A program made the translations under genes and the position numbers. From Novosphingobium lentum NBRC 107847 (GTDB taxonomy: Bacteria > Pseudomonadota > Alphaproteobacteria > Sphingomonadales > Sphingomonadaceae), in NCBI RefSeq assembly GCF_001590965.1, contig NZ_BCTW01000021.1:1-64000 (forward strand): DNA of 64,000 nucleotides, in the 5' to 3' direction. Below, one piece after another: positions 33,849 to 42,603 of this stretch. The number at the start of each line of letters is the position of its first letter. Positions within the stretch are counted from its first letter, which is position 1. The notes below the pieces were generated by a model. It saw only the letters and a program-made list of their open reading frames with translations. It made no database searches and had not been told where the DNA came from.

Positions 33849-35453
33849 ATGTCCTATTTTTCTGACCTTGGCCTGGCCGAGCCGCTTCAGCGCGCGCTCG
33901 AAACCAAGGGCTATTCCGATCCCACGCCGATCCAGGTGCAGGCCATTCCGGCGCTGCTCCAGGGCCGCGACCTGCTGGGCATCGCCCAGACCGGCACCGG
34001 CAAGACCGCCGCGTTCTCGCTGCCGTCGCTGCACCGCCTGGCCGCCAACCCCCAGCCGCGCAAGCCGGCGGCGTGCCGCATGCTGGTGTTGTCCCCCACG
34101 CGTGAACTGGCGGCGCAGATCGCCGACAACATGCGCGGCTATGCCAAGTACCTTAACATGAACATCCAGTGCGTGTTCGGCGGTATCCCCGTGGGCAAGC
34201 AGTCGCGCGCCCTGGTCCCGGGCTGCGACATCCTGGTGGCGACGCCGGGCCGCCTGCTCGACCTGATCGACCAACGCGCGCTAACGCTGCGCCATGTCGA
34301 GATTTTCGTGCTCGACGAAGCCGACCAGATGATGGACCTGGGCTTCATCGTTCCCTTGAAGCGCGTGGCCAACATGCTGCCCAAGGAACGCCAGAGCCTG
34401 TTCTTCTCGGCCACGATGCCCAAGGCGATCGCCGATCTGGGCAAGCAGTTCATCAACAACCCGGTGCGCGTCGAAGTGGCCCCGCAGGCCACCACCGCCG
34501 AGCGGGTCGAGCAGTTCTCGACGTTCGTCAACCAGGCTGAAAAGCAGGCGTTGCTGACGCTGAAGCTCAAGGACGGGCTCACCCCCGACGAGGACGGCGT
34601 GAAGTCGGTCGAGCGGGCGCTGGTGTTCACCCGCACCAAGCACGGCGCGGACCGCGTGGTGCGCCACTTGTCCGCCGCCGGCGTCAACGCCGCCGCGATC
34701 CACGGCAACAAGAGCCAGGCGCAGCGCACCGCCGCCCTCGCCGCGTTCCGCCAGGGCGCGACCCCGGTGCTGGTGGCGACCGACATCGCCGCGCGCGGGA
34801 TCGACGTTTCGGGGGTGAGCCATGTGTTCAACTTCGAAATGCCCAACGTGGCCGAACAGTATGTTCACCGCATCGGCCGAACGGCTCGCGCGGGTGCCGA
34901 CGGCATCTCGATCAGCTTCGTTGCGCCCGATGAAAAGCCGTACTTGCGCGATATCGAAAAGCTGACCGGCGTGAAGCTGATGCCGATGCCGCTGCCCGAC
35001 GATTTCCAGAAGAACGCAGCACGCCTGCCTGCGCCGACGCGCAAGCCCGACGAAGCCGCGCAGGACGCACGGCGCGACGAGCGCGATGCGCGCGGTCGCG
35101 GCGGCCAGCGTGGCGGCGGCCAGGGCCGTGGTGGCCAGGGTGGTCGCGGTGGTCAAGGCGGTCAGGGCGGCCGTGGTGGCCAGGGCGGTCGCGATGGCTT
35201 CATCCGCGGCGGTCCGGCGGGGCATGGCGATCGCCATCCGCCGCGCGAGGCCCAATCGCACCGCGACGAACGCGGTCCGGTGCGCAATCCGTTGCAGAAC
35301 CCGGTCCAGGCGCACAATGATCGCCGCGTTGGTGAGGCCGCAGGCGGCGATCGCCGTCCGGCGCGCACCGATGGTCCCGCCAAGGACGGCTTCAACCCGC
35401 GCGGCCCCGGCGGGGTGGGCGCGCATCGCAACAAGGTGCGCCGCGCCAGCTGA
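33849..35453 (+). CDS. DEAD-box RNA helicase, RhlE-like, with RGG tail
   Basis: A 534-residue ATP-dependent RNA helicase. Motifs in order: Q motif DPTPIQVQAIPALL, I AQTGTGKTAAF, Ia SPTRELAAQI, II VLDEADQMMDLGF, III FFSATMP, IV ALVFTRTK, V VATDIAARGID and VI HRIGRTARAG. Residues beyond about 410 form a low-complexity tail with GGQGRGGQGGRGGQGG-type repeats that bind RNA non-specifically. It is likely involved in ribosome assembly or cold-time mRNA handling. ATG 33849 gives MSYFSDLGLAEPL, the usual beginning. A 258-base leader upstream (33591-33848) contains no gene. Confidence 0.95.
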   Translation: MSYFSDLGLAEPLQRALETKGYSDPTPIQVQAIPALLQGRDLLGIAQTGTGKTAAFSLPSLHRLAANPQPRKPAACRMLVLSPTRELAAQIADNMRGYAKYLNMNIQCVFGGIPVGKQSRALVPGCDILVATPGRLLDLIDQRALTLRHVEIFVLDEADQMMDLGFIVPLKRVANMLPKERQSLFFSATMPKAIADLGKQFINNPVRVEVAPQATTAERVEQFSTFVNQAEKQALLTLKLKDGLTPDEDGVKSVERALVFTRTKHGADRVVRHLSAAGVNAAAIHGNKSQAQRTAALAAFRQGATPVLVATDIAARGIDVSGVSHVFNFEMPNVAEQYVHRIGRTARAGADGISISFVAPDEKPYLRDIEKLTGVKLMPMPLPDDFQKNAARLPAPTRKPDEAAQDARRDERDARGRGGQRGGGQGRGGQGGRGGQGGQGGRGGQGGRDGFIRGGPAGHGDRHPPREAQSHRDERGPVRNPLQNPVQAHNDRRVGEAAGGDRRPARTDGPAKDGFNPRGPGGVGAHRNKVRRAS

Positions 35454-35545
35454 TCGCACCAACGACAGCAAGCGCAGGCGAATTGCCCCTGTCCTACAGC
35501 CTTCGGGCTTGGCATAGGAACGGCATGACGCAGCGCACATTCCTT

Positions 35546-35594
35546 CCGGCCCCCCGCTTGAACAAGCGCGCGGGGCCGGTCGGCGTTTTGGTGC
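35546..35594 (+). terminator. Possible intrinsic terminator after the DEAD-box helicase
   Basis: CCGGCCCCCCGCTTG and CAAGCGCGCGGGGCCGG form a strong GC hairpin with a short AAC-containing loop, followed by GTCGGCGTTTT. The T-run is only four bases and eight bases from the stem, so termination is uncertain. Confidence 0.4.
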
Positions 35595-35691
35595 GCAGGT
35601 CGGCACCAGCCGACGGTAGTCGGATGGAACCCCCGGGGCCCGGTTGCGGGCAGACGGGTGTGTCAACTTCGCCAGAAACAGGCGCAGTTTG

Positions 35692-36417
35692 ATGAACGTA
35701 GCGATGCTCTCCGCGCTGGTGCTGTCCGCCGTGGCAATGACCGCGATCGTGGCGATTCGCTACCTCGCCACCAGCGGCGGCTTCGCGCTGGCCACGGCGC
35801 GCGTGCGCCCCGGGCTATACGCCGCGCTCGGCCCGCAGATCGGCCGCGAGATCGGCTGGAGCCTCGCCTCGGCCGCGATCTATGGCATACCGGCCGGCAT
35901 CGTCGCATGGGGCTGGCGCCAGCACGGCTGGACGCGGATCTATACCGACGTCCACGTCTTCCCGCTGTGGTGGCTGCCCGTATCGCTGCTGCTGGCGCTG
36001 CTGGCGCACGACACCTGGTTCTACTGGACGCACCGGCTGATGCATCGCCCGGTCCCGTTCCGCATCGCCCATGCGGTGCACCACGCCAGCCGCCCGCCGA
36101 CCGCGTGGGCGGCGATGAGCTTCCATCCGGTCGAGGCGCTGACCGGCGCGGTGGTGATCCCGGCGCTGGTGTTTGTGATCCCGCTGCATGTCGCGGTGCT
36201 GGGCACGGTGCTGGCGATCATGACCGTGATGGGCGTGACCAACCACATGGGCTGGGAACTGTTTCCCCGCAGGATCGTCCATGGCCGGGCCGGGCGCTGG
36301 CTGATCACCGCCAGCCATCACCAGAAGCATCACGCGATGTACCAGTGCAATTACGGCCTCTATTTCCGCCTGTGGGACCGCGCGTGCGGCACCGATCGCG
36401 GGCTGGGCCAGCTGTGA
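35692..36417 (+). CDS. Sterol desaturase/fatty acid hydroxylase family membrane protein
   Basis: A 241-residue integral membrane di-iron enzyme. Histidine boxes are HDTWFYWTHRLMH, HAVHHAS and HHQKHH, the eight-histidine arrangement of the family; four or five hydrophobic segments lie before and between them. Members hydroxylate or desaturate lipids, carotenoids or hopanoids; the substrate is not predictable. ATG 35692 is the only sensible start. Its stop overlaps the MFS gene's GTG start (GTGA), so the two are coupled. Confidence 0.92.
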   Translation: MNVAMLSALVLSAVAMTAIVAIRYLATSGGFALATARVRPGLYAALGPQIGREIGWSLASAAIYGIPAGIVAWGWRQHGWTRIYTDVHVFPLWWLPVSLLLALLAHDTWFYWTHRLMHRPVPFRIAHAVHHASRPPTAWAAMSFHPVEALTGAVVIPALVFVIPLHVAVLGTVLAIMTVMGVTNHMGWELFPRRIVHGRAGRWLITASHHQKHHAMYQCNYGLYFRLWDRACGTDRGLGQL

Positions 36418-37712
36418 ACGACACGTCGGCCACGCCCGCGATCGAACATCTTGCGCCGACCCCCGGATCGGCGCTGGCGCCGTTCCACTATCCGGCGTTC
36501 CGCGCAATCTGGATCGCCAACCTGTTTTCCTCGATCGGATCGACCATCCAGTCGGTCGGCGCGGCGTGGCTGATGACCGAGCTGACCCCGTCACACCAGA
36601 TGGTCGCGCTGGTCCAGGCATCGGCGACGATCCCGATCCTGCTGTTCGGCGTGTTCGCCGGCGCGATTGCCGACAATTTCGACCGCCGCCGGGTGATGCT
36701 GGCGGCGCAAACCGGCATGCTGGTGGTGTCGGGCGTGCTGGCGGCGATGTCGTATGGCGGGCTGATCGGACCGGTTTCGCTGCTCGCGCTCACGCTGATG
36801 GTCGGCATCGGCACCGCGCTGAACGCGCCGGCGTGGCAGGCTTCGGTGCGGCTGCAGGTGGGCAAGGCCGATCTGCCGCAGGCGATCTCGCTCAACGCAA
36901 TCTCGTTCAACATGGCGCGCAGCGTCGGCCCGGCGCTGGGCGGGATGCTGATCTCGATCTGGAACGTAAGCCTGGCGTTCGCGCTCAACGCGGTGAGCTA
37001 CATCGGCATGATCGTGGTGCTGGCGCGGTGGAAACCGGTCAACACCGTGCCCGCGCGCCAGCCGATGCTGGCCTCGATCATGACCGGGGTGCGGTTCTGC
37101 GCGGACTCCGCGCCGATCCGCAAGGTGCTGTTGCGCGGGCTGGTGTTCGGGTTCGGCGCGGCGGGGTTCCAGGCGCTGATGCCGTCGGTCGCGCGCAGCC
37201 AGCTGGGCGGCACCGAGATCGACTACGGCCTGATGCTCGGCGCGTTCGGGATCGGGTCGATCGCCACCGCGCTGTGGGTGGGCAAGGCGCGCCGCCGCTT
37301 CGGCAGCGAAGCGGTGGTGACCGTCTCGACGATGATCTTCGGCGCGGCGCTGCTGTTGCTGGCATCGGCGCATGCCATGCCGCTGGCGCTGGCCGCGACG
37401 TTCCTCGCCGGATCGGGCTGGGTCGCGGCGATGACCAGCCTCAACGTGGCGATGCAGCTGCGCTCGCCCGACGACATCCTGGGCCGCTGCCTGTCGATCT
37501 ACCAGGCAGTCACGTTCGGCGGCATGGCGGTGGGCGCCTACGCCTGGGGCGCGGTGGCCGACTGGCACGACCTGCCATTCGCCATGCGCGCTGCCGCGGC
37601 ATGGATGGCGCTGACGCTGGTGCTGCGCGTGATCGCGCCGATGCCGACGCGCGAGGAAGGCCGCATCGATTCCTCCCCTCCCGTCCCGGAGACGCACCCT
37701 GCGAAACCCTGA
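36414..37712 (+). CDS. MFS transporter, EntS/MFS_3 type
   Basis: A 432-residue transporter with about twelve membrane helices. The N-terminus FHYPAFRAIWIANLFSSIGS and the loop DNFDRRRVMLAAQ (motif A variant) are typical of the EntS-like MFS_3 exporters, whose known members export enterobactin or drugs. A cytoplasmic C-terminal tail follows. GTG 36414 overlaps the desaturase stop. The substrate is unknown; coupling to a lipid-modifying enzyme may be relevant. Confidence 0.92.
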   Translation: MNDTSATPAIEHLAPTPGSALAPFHYPAFRAIWIANLFSSIGSTIQSVGAAWLMTELTPSHQMVALVQASATIPILLFGVFAGAIADNFDRRRVMLAAQTGMLVVSGVLAAMSYGGLIGPVSLLALTLMVGIGTALNAPAWQASVRLQVGKADLPQAISLNAISFNMARSVGPALGGMLISIWNVSLAFALNAVSYIGMIVVLARWKPVNTVPARQPMLASIMTGVRFCADSAPIRKVLLRGLVFGFGAAGFQALMPSVARSQLGGTEIDYGLMLGAFGIGSIATALWVGKARRRFGSEAVVTVSTMIFGAALLLLASAHAMPLALAATFLAGSGWVAAMTSLNVAMQLRSPDDILGRCLSIYQAVTFGGMAVGAYAWGAVADWHDLPFAMRAAAAWMALTLVLRVIAPMPTREEGRIDSSPPVPETHPAKP

Positions 37713-38643
37713 CTCATCCGGCCCTGAATCATCCGGCGCTGACTCATCAGCCCCCGATTCGCGCCCGCTGCGCTCGCTGCTGTACATGCCCGCCAGCAAC
37801 CCTCGTGCGATCGACAAGGCGCGCGGGCTCGATGCCGATGCGCTGATGTTCGACCTTGAGGATGCGGTGGCGCCCGAAGCCAAGCCCGGCGCGCGCGACA
37901 CGCTGCTGGCCGAACTTGGCGCGGGCGGCTTCGGCCACCGCCGCCTGATCGCCCGGATCAACGCGCTGTCGACGCCATGGGGCGAGGCCGATCTCGCCGC
38001 GCTGGCGCAGGCGCCGGTCGAGGCGCTGCTGGTGCCCAAGGTCGACGATGCCGCCGATATCGTCGCGCTGTCCGTCGCGATGGACCATGCCGGATACAAT
38101 CCCGCCGTAGCGCTGTGGGTGATGATCGAAACGCCGTGCGCGGTGCTGGCGCTCGATCGCATCGCCGCCTGCGCCGCCACCACCCGGCTGGCGGGCATGG
38201 TGCTGGGGCTCAACGATCTGGCCAAGGACAGCGGCATGGCGCAATTGCCGGGCCGCGCCGCGTTCCAGCCGGTGCTGACCATGGCGGTGCTGGCGGCGCG
38301 GGCGCATGGCCTGTTCGTGCTCGACGGGGTGTGCAACGCGATCGACGATCTGGCGCGACTCGAAGCCGAAACGGTGCAGGCACGCGACGGCGGGTTCGAT
38401 GGCAAGACGCTGATCCATCCGGCGCAGATCGCCACGGTCAACCACGTTTTCGCCCCGTCCGAGGCGGAACTGGCCGAAGCGCAGGCGATCGTCGATGCGT
38501 TTGCCGATCCCGCCAACGCGGGAAGAGGCGCGCTGCGGGTCGCGGGCAAGATGGCCGAGCGGCTGCATCTGGTCCAGGCGGAGCGCCTGATCGCCCGCGC
38601 CACCAGCATCGCCAACCGGTCAGGAGCGCCGGCGACATCCTGA
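37699..38643 (+). CDS. HpcH/HpaI aldolase / citrate lyase beta-like (CitE) protein, probable CTG start
   Basis: A CitE-like enzyme that cleaves or forms C-C bonds in acyl-CoA or oxo-acid substrates. ALMFDLEDAVAPEAKPGAR, ARINALSTPWGEADL, MIETPCAVL and KTLIHPAQIATVN are the family segments, with metal and substrate residues Glu/Asp in place. The first ATG in frame is 37786, but conserved family sequence (PLRSLLYMPASNPRA) begins before it; the frame is open from 37633 without ATG, GTG or TTG. CTG 37699 has GGAGA six bases upstream and overlaps the MFS stop, so I take it as the start (314 residues). The extra N-terminal stretch is a 15-bp repeat. Confidence 0.75.
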   Translation: MRNPDSSGPESSGADSSAPDSRPLRSLLYMPASNPRAIDKARGLDADALMFDLEDAVAPEAKPGARDTLLAELGAGGFGHRRLIARINALSTPWGEADLAALAQAPVEALLVPKVDDAADIVALSVAMDHAGYNPAVALWVMIETPCAVLALDRIAACAATTRLAGMVLGLNDLAKDSGMAQLPGRAAFQPVLTMAVLAARAHGLFVLDGVCNAIDDLARLEAETVQARDGGFDGKTLIHPAQIATVNHVFAPSEAELAEAQAIVDAFADPANAGRGALRVAGKMAERLHLVQAERLIARATSIANRSGAPATS

Positions 38644-38758
38644 ACCGTCCGTTTCCGTGACGGTAACCATTCCCGTCAATCTTGTCCGCGCGACTTAATC
38701 CTTTCTTTACCACGTTGCGCCAAAAGCGTGGCTGAACAGGGAAGCAGGGGTGGCGTTG

Positions 38759-40144
38759 ATGGACACGTTGCGGGGAATTGGATCGGATCGGATGGACAGC
38801 GCGGAAGCGCCGCACGACCTCGATCTGCCGGATTTCGACGACGCCGATGAAAACGACGCGATCGAGGCACCGCCCTCGATGGTCGGCCAGGACGAGCGCC
38901 GGATGCAGGTCCGCGCATACAACTACTGGGCCGGCCTGCTCGGCAATCGCACGTTCCCGACGGTCGAGGCGCTCAACCGCGCTGACATCCCCGACTTTGC
39001 CGACCACGCGGTGCTGCTGCGCTTCGACAACGGGATCGAGAACCCGGCGATCACCCTGCTGGGCGACAAGCTGGCGCACGAATGCGATGCGCAAGGCCCG
39101 ATCGCCCGGCTGAACGACATTCCCGGCCGCTCGCTGCTGTCGCGCATTACCGATCATTACATGCAGATCATCGCCAACCAGGCGCCGATCGGGTTCGAGG
39201 CCGAATTCGTCAACCAGCGCGGTTCGACGATCCTGTACCGCGGCATCCTGCTGCCGTTCTCGTCCGACGATGTCGCGATCGACCACATCTATGGCGTGAT
39301 CAACTGGAAGGAGCTGGCCGACCAGCAGACCACCGACGAGCTGATGCTCGAGATCGGCCATTCGCTCGAAAGCCATCGCCGCCGCGATGCCGAGCCGATC
39401 GAAAGCTGGGCCGATGGCCCGGCCGCGATCAACCCGGACCTTGGCCTTGATGACGCGACGAACGATCTGGGGCTGCCCCAGCCGCTGTTCGGGCATGGCG
39501 ATCACGAGATCGATTTCGCCGCCAGTTTCATCGAGGATGCCGAACAGATGGGGCTGGCCGATTGGCTGGCCGCCGCGCGCGAACTGGCGCATGCCGCGCA
39601 TTCCAACGAGGATCGCACCCGCGCCGCGCTGTACGGCGCGATCGGGCGGGCCTGGGATTTCGCGCTGGCCGCCGCCAACGCGCCCGAGGAATTCGCCGAA
39701 CTGATCGCCGATGCCGGCCTCAGCCGACAGGATCGCGCGCCGATGACCCCGGTGGTCAAGCTGGTGTTCGGCGCCGATTACGACAAGACCCGGCTGACCG
39801 AATACGCCGCCGCGCTGAACCACGCGACGCGGCTAGGCCTGTCGCGCGGGACGCTGGGCCAGTTCCTTGAACACGCACCGGGCGGGCTGAAGGGCGTGGT
39901 CAACGCCGAACGCAAGTTGCGCCGTGCGGAAAACGCCGCCGCCAGCGGTCGCCGCGAACCCGAGAGCATCGGCTCGCGCCTGCGCTCGCTGCCGCCGCTG
40001 CCGCTGGCCGAAGTGGCGCGTGATGGCGAGGAGTTCGCGCTGCTGATGGTGCGGCGCCTGCCCACCGGCGAAGTGGCCCTGCTGGGCGAAGTGGCCGGCG
40101 ATGCGCAACTGTTCGAACGCGCCGCGCGCCGTCTGATGGGCTGA
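38759..40144 (+). CDS. PAS-like domain protein of unknown function
   Basis: A 461-residue cytosolic protein with an acidic N-terminal tail. Residues about 50-190 (LLGNRTFPTVEALN, AHECDAQGP, GRSLLSRITDHYMQII, EFVNQRGSTILYRGILLPFS) match the PAS_5-type domain common in sphingomonads. A long helical region follows, then a C-terminal part with SLPPLPLAEVARDGEEFALL. No kinase, cyclase or HTH is attached. It may bind a small ligand or partner in stress or cell-cycle control, but the role is unknown. GTG 38750 and TTG 38756 are alternative starts; AGGGG precedes ATG 38759. Confidence 0.75.
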   Translation: MDTLRGIGSDRMDSAEAPHDLDLPDFDDADENDAIEAPPSMVGQDERRMQVRAYNYWAGLLGNRTFPTVEALNRADIPDFADHAVLLRFDNGIENPAITLLGDKLAHECDAQGPIARLNDIPGRSLLSRITDHYMQIIANQAPIGFEAEFVNQRGSTILYRGILLPFSSDDVAIDHIYGVINWKELADQQTTDELMLEIGHSLESHRRRDAEPIESWADGPAAINPDLGLDDATNDLGLPQPLFGHGDHEIDFAASFIEDAEQMGLADWLAAARELAHAAHSNEDRTRAALYGAIGRAWDFALAAANAPEEFAELIADAGLSRQDRAPMTPVVKLVFGADYDKTRLTEYAAALNHATRLGLSRGTLGQFLEHAPGGLKGVVNAERKLRRAENAAASGRREPESIGSRLRSLPPLPLAEVARDGEEFALLMVRRLPTGEVALLGEVAGDAQLFERAARRLMG

Positions 40145-40217
40145 TTGAAGTACAACCGGGAGTACGCTTCCAAACACGCCTTCGCGAACCCGGCGCAAAC
40201 TGCTAGCCCCCCGTTTG

Positions 40218-41201
40218 ATGGTGGCACAGGGACGCAAACGCATGGGCTGGCTCGGCACGACGCTGCTGGTCGTGGGGATCGTGGCCGCGCTGGCGGGGTG
40301 CGGCATGGCTTATGCCCTGTCGCGCAACGGCGCGGCGGTGCTCGACGCCGGTGACCGGCTGCTGCAGGGCGATGGCGCGATCCGGCTGGTCGCCACCGCC
40401 AATTACGGCACCGATCCGCAGCAGAAGCTGGAGATGTTCGTGCCCGCCCGAACGACCGGGCCAGCGACCGGACTGTTGCCCGTGGTGGTGTTCATCCACG
40501 GCGGCGGCTGGGACAGCGGCGATCCGCACGACTACCGCTTCGTCGCCCGCACGCTGGCACCGCATGGCTATGCCGTGGTGCTCGCCGGCTACCGGCTGTA
40601 TCCCAAAGTGCGCTACCCGGCGATGCTGGAAGACAGCGCCGCAGCGGTCGCGTGGGTGGCCGCGCATGCCGCGCAATACGGCGGCGATCCGGCGCGGATC
40701 GTGCTGATGGGCCATTCGGCGGGGGCCTATAACGCCGTCGCGATCACGCTGGAACGTCAGTGGCTGGGGCGCGCCGGGCTGGATGCCGATGCCTTGCGCG
40801 GCACCATCGGACTGGCCGGGCCGTACGATTTCTATCCGTTCGACAAACCGTCCGCGATCCACAGCTTCGGCGAGGCTTCCGATCCGCGCGCGACCCAGCC
40901 GATCAACCATGTGCGCGCCGATGCGCCGCCGCTGCTGCTGCTGTCGGGCGATGCCGATACCACCGTCAAAAAGCGCAACTCGATCGCGCTGGCCCGCGCG
41001 CTGACCGAAGCCGGGGCCCCGACCGAGGCGCACCTGCTGGCGGGCGTGACGCACGAGAAGATCGTGATGATGCTGGCGCAACCGTTCGCGCGCGATCGCC
41101 GGGTCATCGACGCGGTGCTGCCGTTCCTGGCCCGTGTCACGGCGCCTGTCACTGCGCCCGTCACACCGGCTTCAGCGCCGGTTCAGCCGCCGGGCGGTTA
41201 G
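40218..41201 (+). CDS. Exported alpha/beta hydrolase (HSL-like esterase)
   Basis: A 327-residue hydrolase. The n-region VAQGRKRM precedes a hydrophobic core ending LAGC, a probable lipobox, so it is likely a lipoprotein. The oxyanion motif HGGGW (of the hormone-sensitive-lipase family), the nucleophile elbow GHSAGAY and the final histidine in LAGVTHEK define the carboxylesterase fold; Asp of the triad is in LSGDADTTV. ATG 40218 keeps the basic n-region needed for export; ATG 40242 has the better ribosome site but loses it. The substrate is unknown. Confidence 0.85.
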   Translation: MVAQGRKRMGWLGTTLLVVGIVAALAGCGMAYALSRNGAAVLDAGDRLLQGDGAIRLVATANYGTDPQQKLEMFVPARTTGPATGLLPVVVFIHGGGWDSGDPHDYRFVARTLAPHGYAVVLAGYRLYPKVRYPAMLEDSAAAVAWVAAHAAQYGGDPARIVLMGHSAGAYNAVAITLERQWLGRAGLDADALRGTIGLAGPYDFYPFDKPSAIHSFGEASDPRATQPINHVRADAPPLLLLSGDADTTVKKRNSIALARALTEAGAPTEAHLLAGVTHEKIVMMLAQPFARDRRVIDAVLPFLARVTAPVTAPVTPASAPVQPPGG

Positions 41202-41210
41202 GCGCTAAGC

Positions 41211-42590
41211 GTGACGTTGCGCCCGCCAGCCTTGAGGTTCTTCGCTGCGCGCATCGCCGCGATCGCGGCGGCGCTGACGCTGGCGATCCAGCCCGCCACC
41301 GCGCAATCGATCCTGCGCGATGCCGAAACCGAGGCGCTGTTCCGCGAGATTTCCGCGCCGCTGATTTCCGCCGCCGGGCTCGATCCGCGCAATGTCGACA
41401 TCGTGCTGGTCAACGACGGCACGATCAACGCGTTTGTCGTGGGCGGGCAGGCGGTGTACCTCAACAGCGGCCTGATCGCGGCGGCGGATAACGCCAACCA
41501 GGTGCAGGGCGTGATCGCGCACGAGCTGGGCCACATCACCGGCGGCCACGCGGTGCGCGGCGGCGAAGGCGCGCGGCCCGCCACCGGCATCAGCATCCTG
41601 AGCCTGCTGCTCGGCGTGGCGGCGGCAGCGGCGGGCGCGCCCGATGCGGCGATGGGCATCCTCGGCGCGGGCCAGCAGGCGGCGCTGGGCAAGTTCCTGG
41701 CGTTCACCCGCGGCGAGGAAGCCTCGGCCGATGCCGCCGGGGCGCAGTTCCTGTCAAGGGCGGGCATTTCGGGGCGCGGCAGCATCGATTTCTTCAAGAA
41801 GCTGCAGAACCAGGAATTCCGCTATGGTTTCACCCGCGACGCCGACAGCGAGTTCTACAGCAGCCACCCGATGACCAGCGACCGCCTCGCCACGTTGCAG
41901 GACGTGTATGTCAGGGACCCGGCGTGGAACGCGCGGACCGATCCCAAAGTCGATGCCCGGTTCCAGCGGATCAAGGCCAAGCTGTACGGCTACTTGTCCG
42001 AACCGCAGGCCACGCTGACCGCCTATCCCGAATACCTGACCGACGTGCCCGCCCGGTACGCGCGCGCTTACGCGTTCCACAAGGAATCGTTCATGGACAA
42101 GTCCTTGGCCGAAACCGACGCCTTGCTCGCGACCGATCCGGGCGATCCCTATTTCCTCGAACTCAAAGGCCAGGTGCTGCTCGAGGAAGGGCGGCCAGTC
42201 GATGCGATACCGCCGCTCAAGCGCGCGACGCTGCTGACCAACAACGAGCCGCTGATCGCCACGACTTACGGCCACGCGCTGATCGCCACAGAGGACAAGG
42301 CCAATTTCGCCGAGGCCGAGCGCGTGTTGAAGGCGGCGGTGGCGCGCGACAAGGAGAACCCGTTCGCATGGTACCAGCTGGGCGTGGTCTACGAAGCGCG
42401 GGGCGATACGCCGCGCGCGCGGCTGGCCAGCGCCGAACAGCAGCTGATGAACGTCGAATATCTCGAAGCCATGCGCAGCGCCGAAGCGGCCGAGGCAGGC
42501 CTGCCGGCGGGGTCGCCCGACTGGCTGCGCGCGCAGGATATCGCGATGAGCGCGCGCGCCGAGATTGAGCGCAAGGGCAAGAAGAAGTAG
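41211..42590 (+). CDS. Periplasmic M48 metalloprotease with TPR repeats (BepA-like)
   Basis: A 459-residue exported protease starting at GTG. A signal peptide ends ATAQS. The catalytic zinc motif is HELGH at 104-108 with the third ligand in EEASADAAG. A TPR-like helical half follows (PYFLELKGQVLLEEGRPVDA, NPFAWYQLGVVYEARGD). In E. coli BepA monitors LptD and BAM assembly and degrades stalled outer-membrane proteins; the same role is likely here. It heads a run of envelope-quality genes (DsbA protein, a second metalloprotease). Confidence 0.93.
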   Translation: MTLRPPALRFFAARIAAIAAALTLAIQPATAQSILRDAETEALFREISAPLISAAGLDPRNVDIVLVNDGTINAFVVGGQAVYLNSGLIAAADNANQVQGVIAHELGHITGGHAVRGGEGARPATGISILSLLLGVAAAAAGAPDAAMGILGAGQQAALGKFLAFTRGEEASADAAGAQFLSRAGISGRGSIDFFKKLQNQEFRYGFTRDADSEFYSSHPMTSDRLATLQDVYVRDPAWNARTDPKVDARFQRIKAKLYGYLSEPQATLTAYPEYLTDVPARYARAYAFHKESFMDKSLAETDALLATDPGDPYFLELKGQVLLEEGRPVDAIPPLKRATLLTNNEPLIATTYGHALIATEDKANFAEAERVLKAAVARDKENPFAWYQLGVVYEARGDTPRARLASAEQQLMNVEYLEAMRSAEAAEAGLPAGSPDWLRAQDIAMSARAEIERKGKKK

Positions 42591-42603
42591 CGCTGGTTCC
42601 CGC

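Noticed and set aside
35086..35220. Tandem repeats that might suggest a CRISPR array
   Set aside because: They are short, coding, without unique spacers, and translate to an RGG-type tail of the helicase. No CRISPR array was seen in the window.
36591..38615. A 674-codon open frame on minus opposite the MFS and CitE-like genes
   Set aside because: It spans two good genes and shows no domain; a GC shadow.
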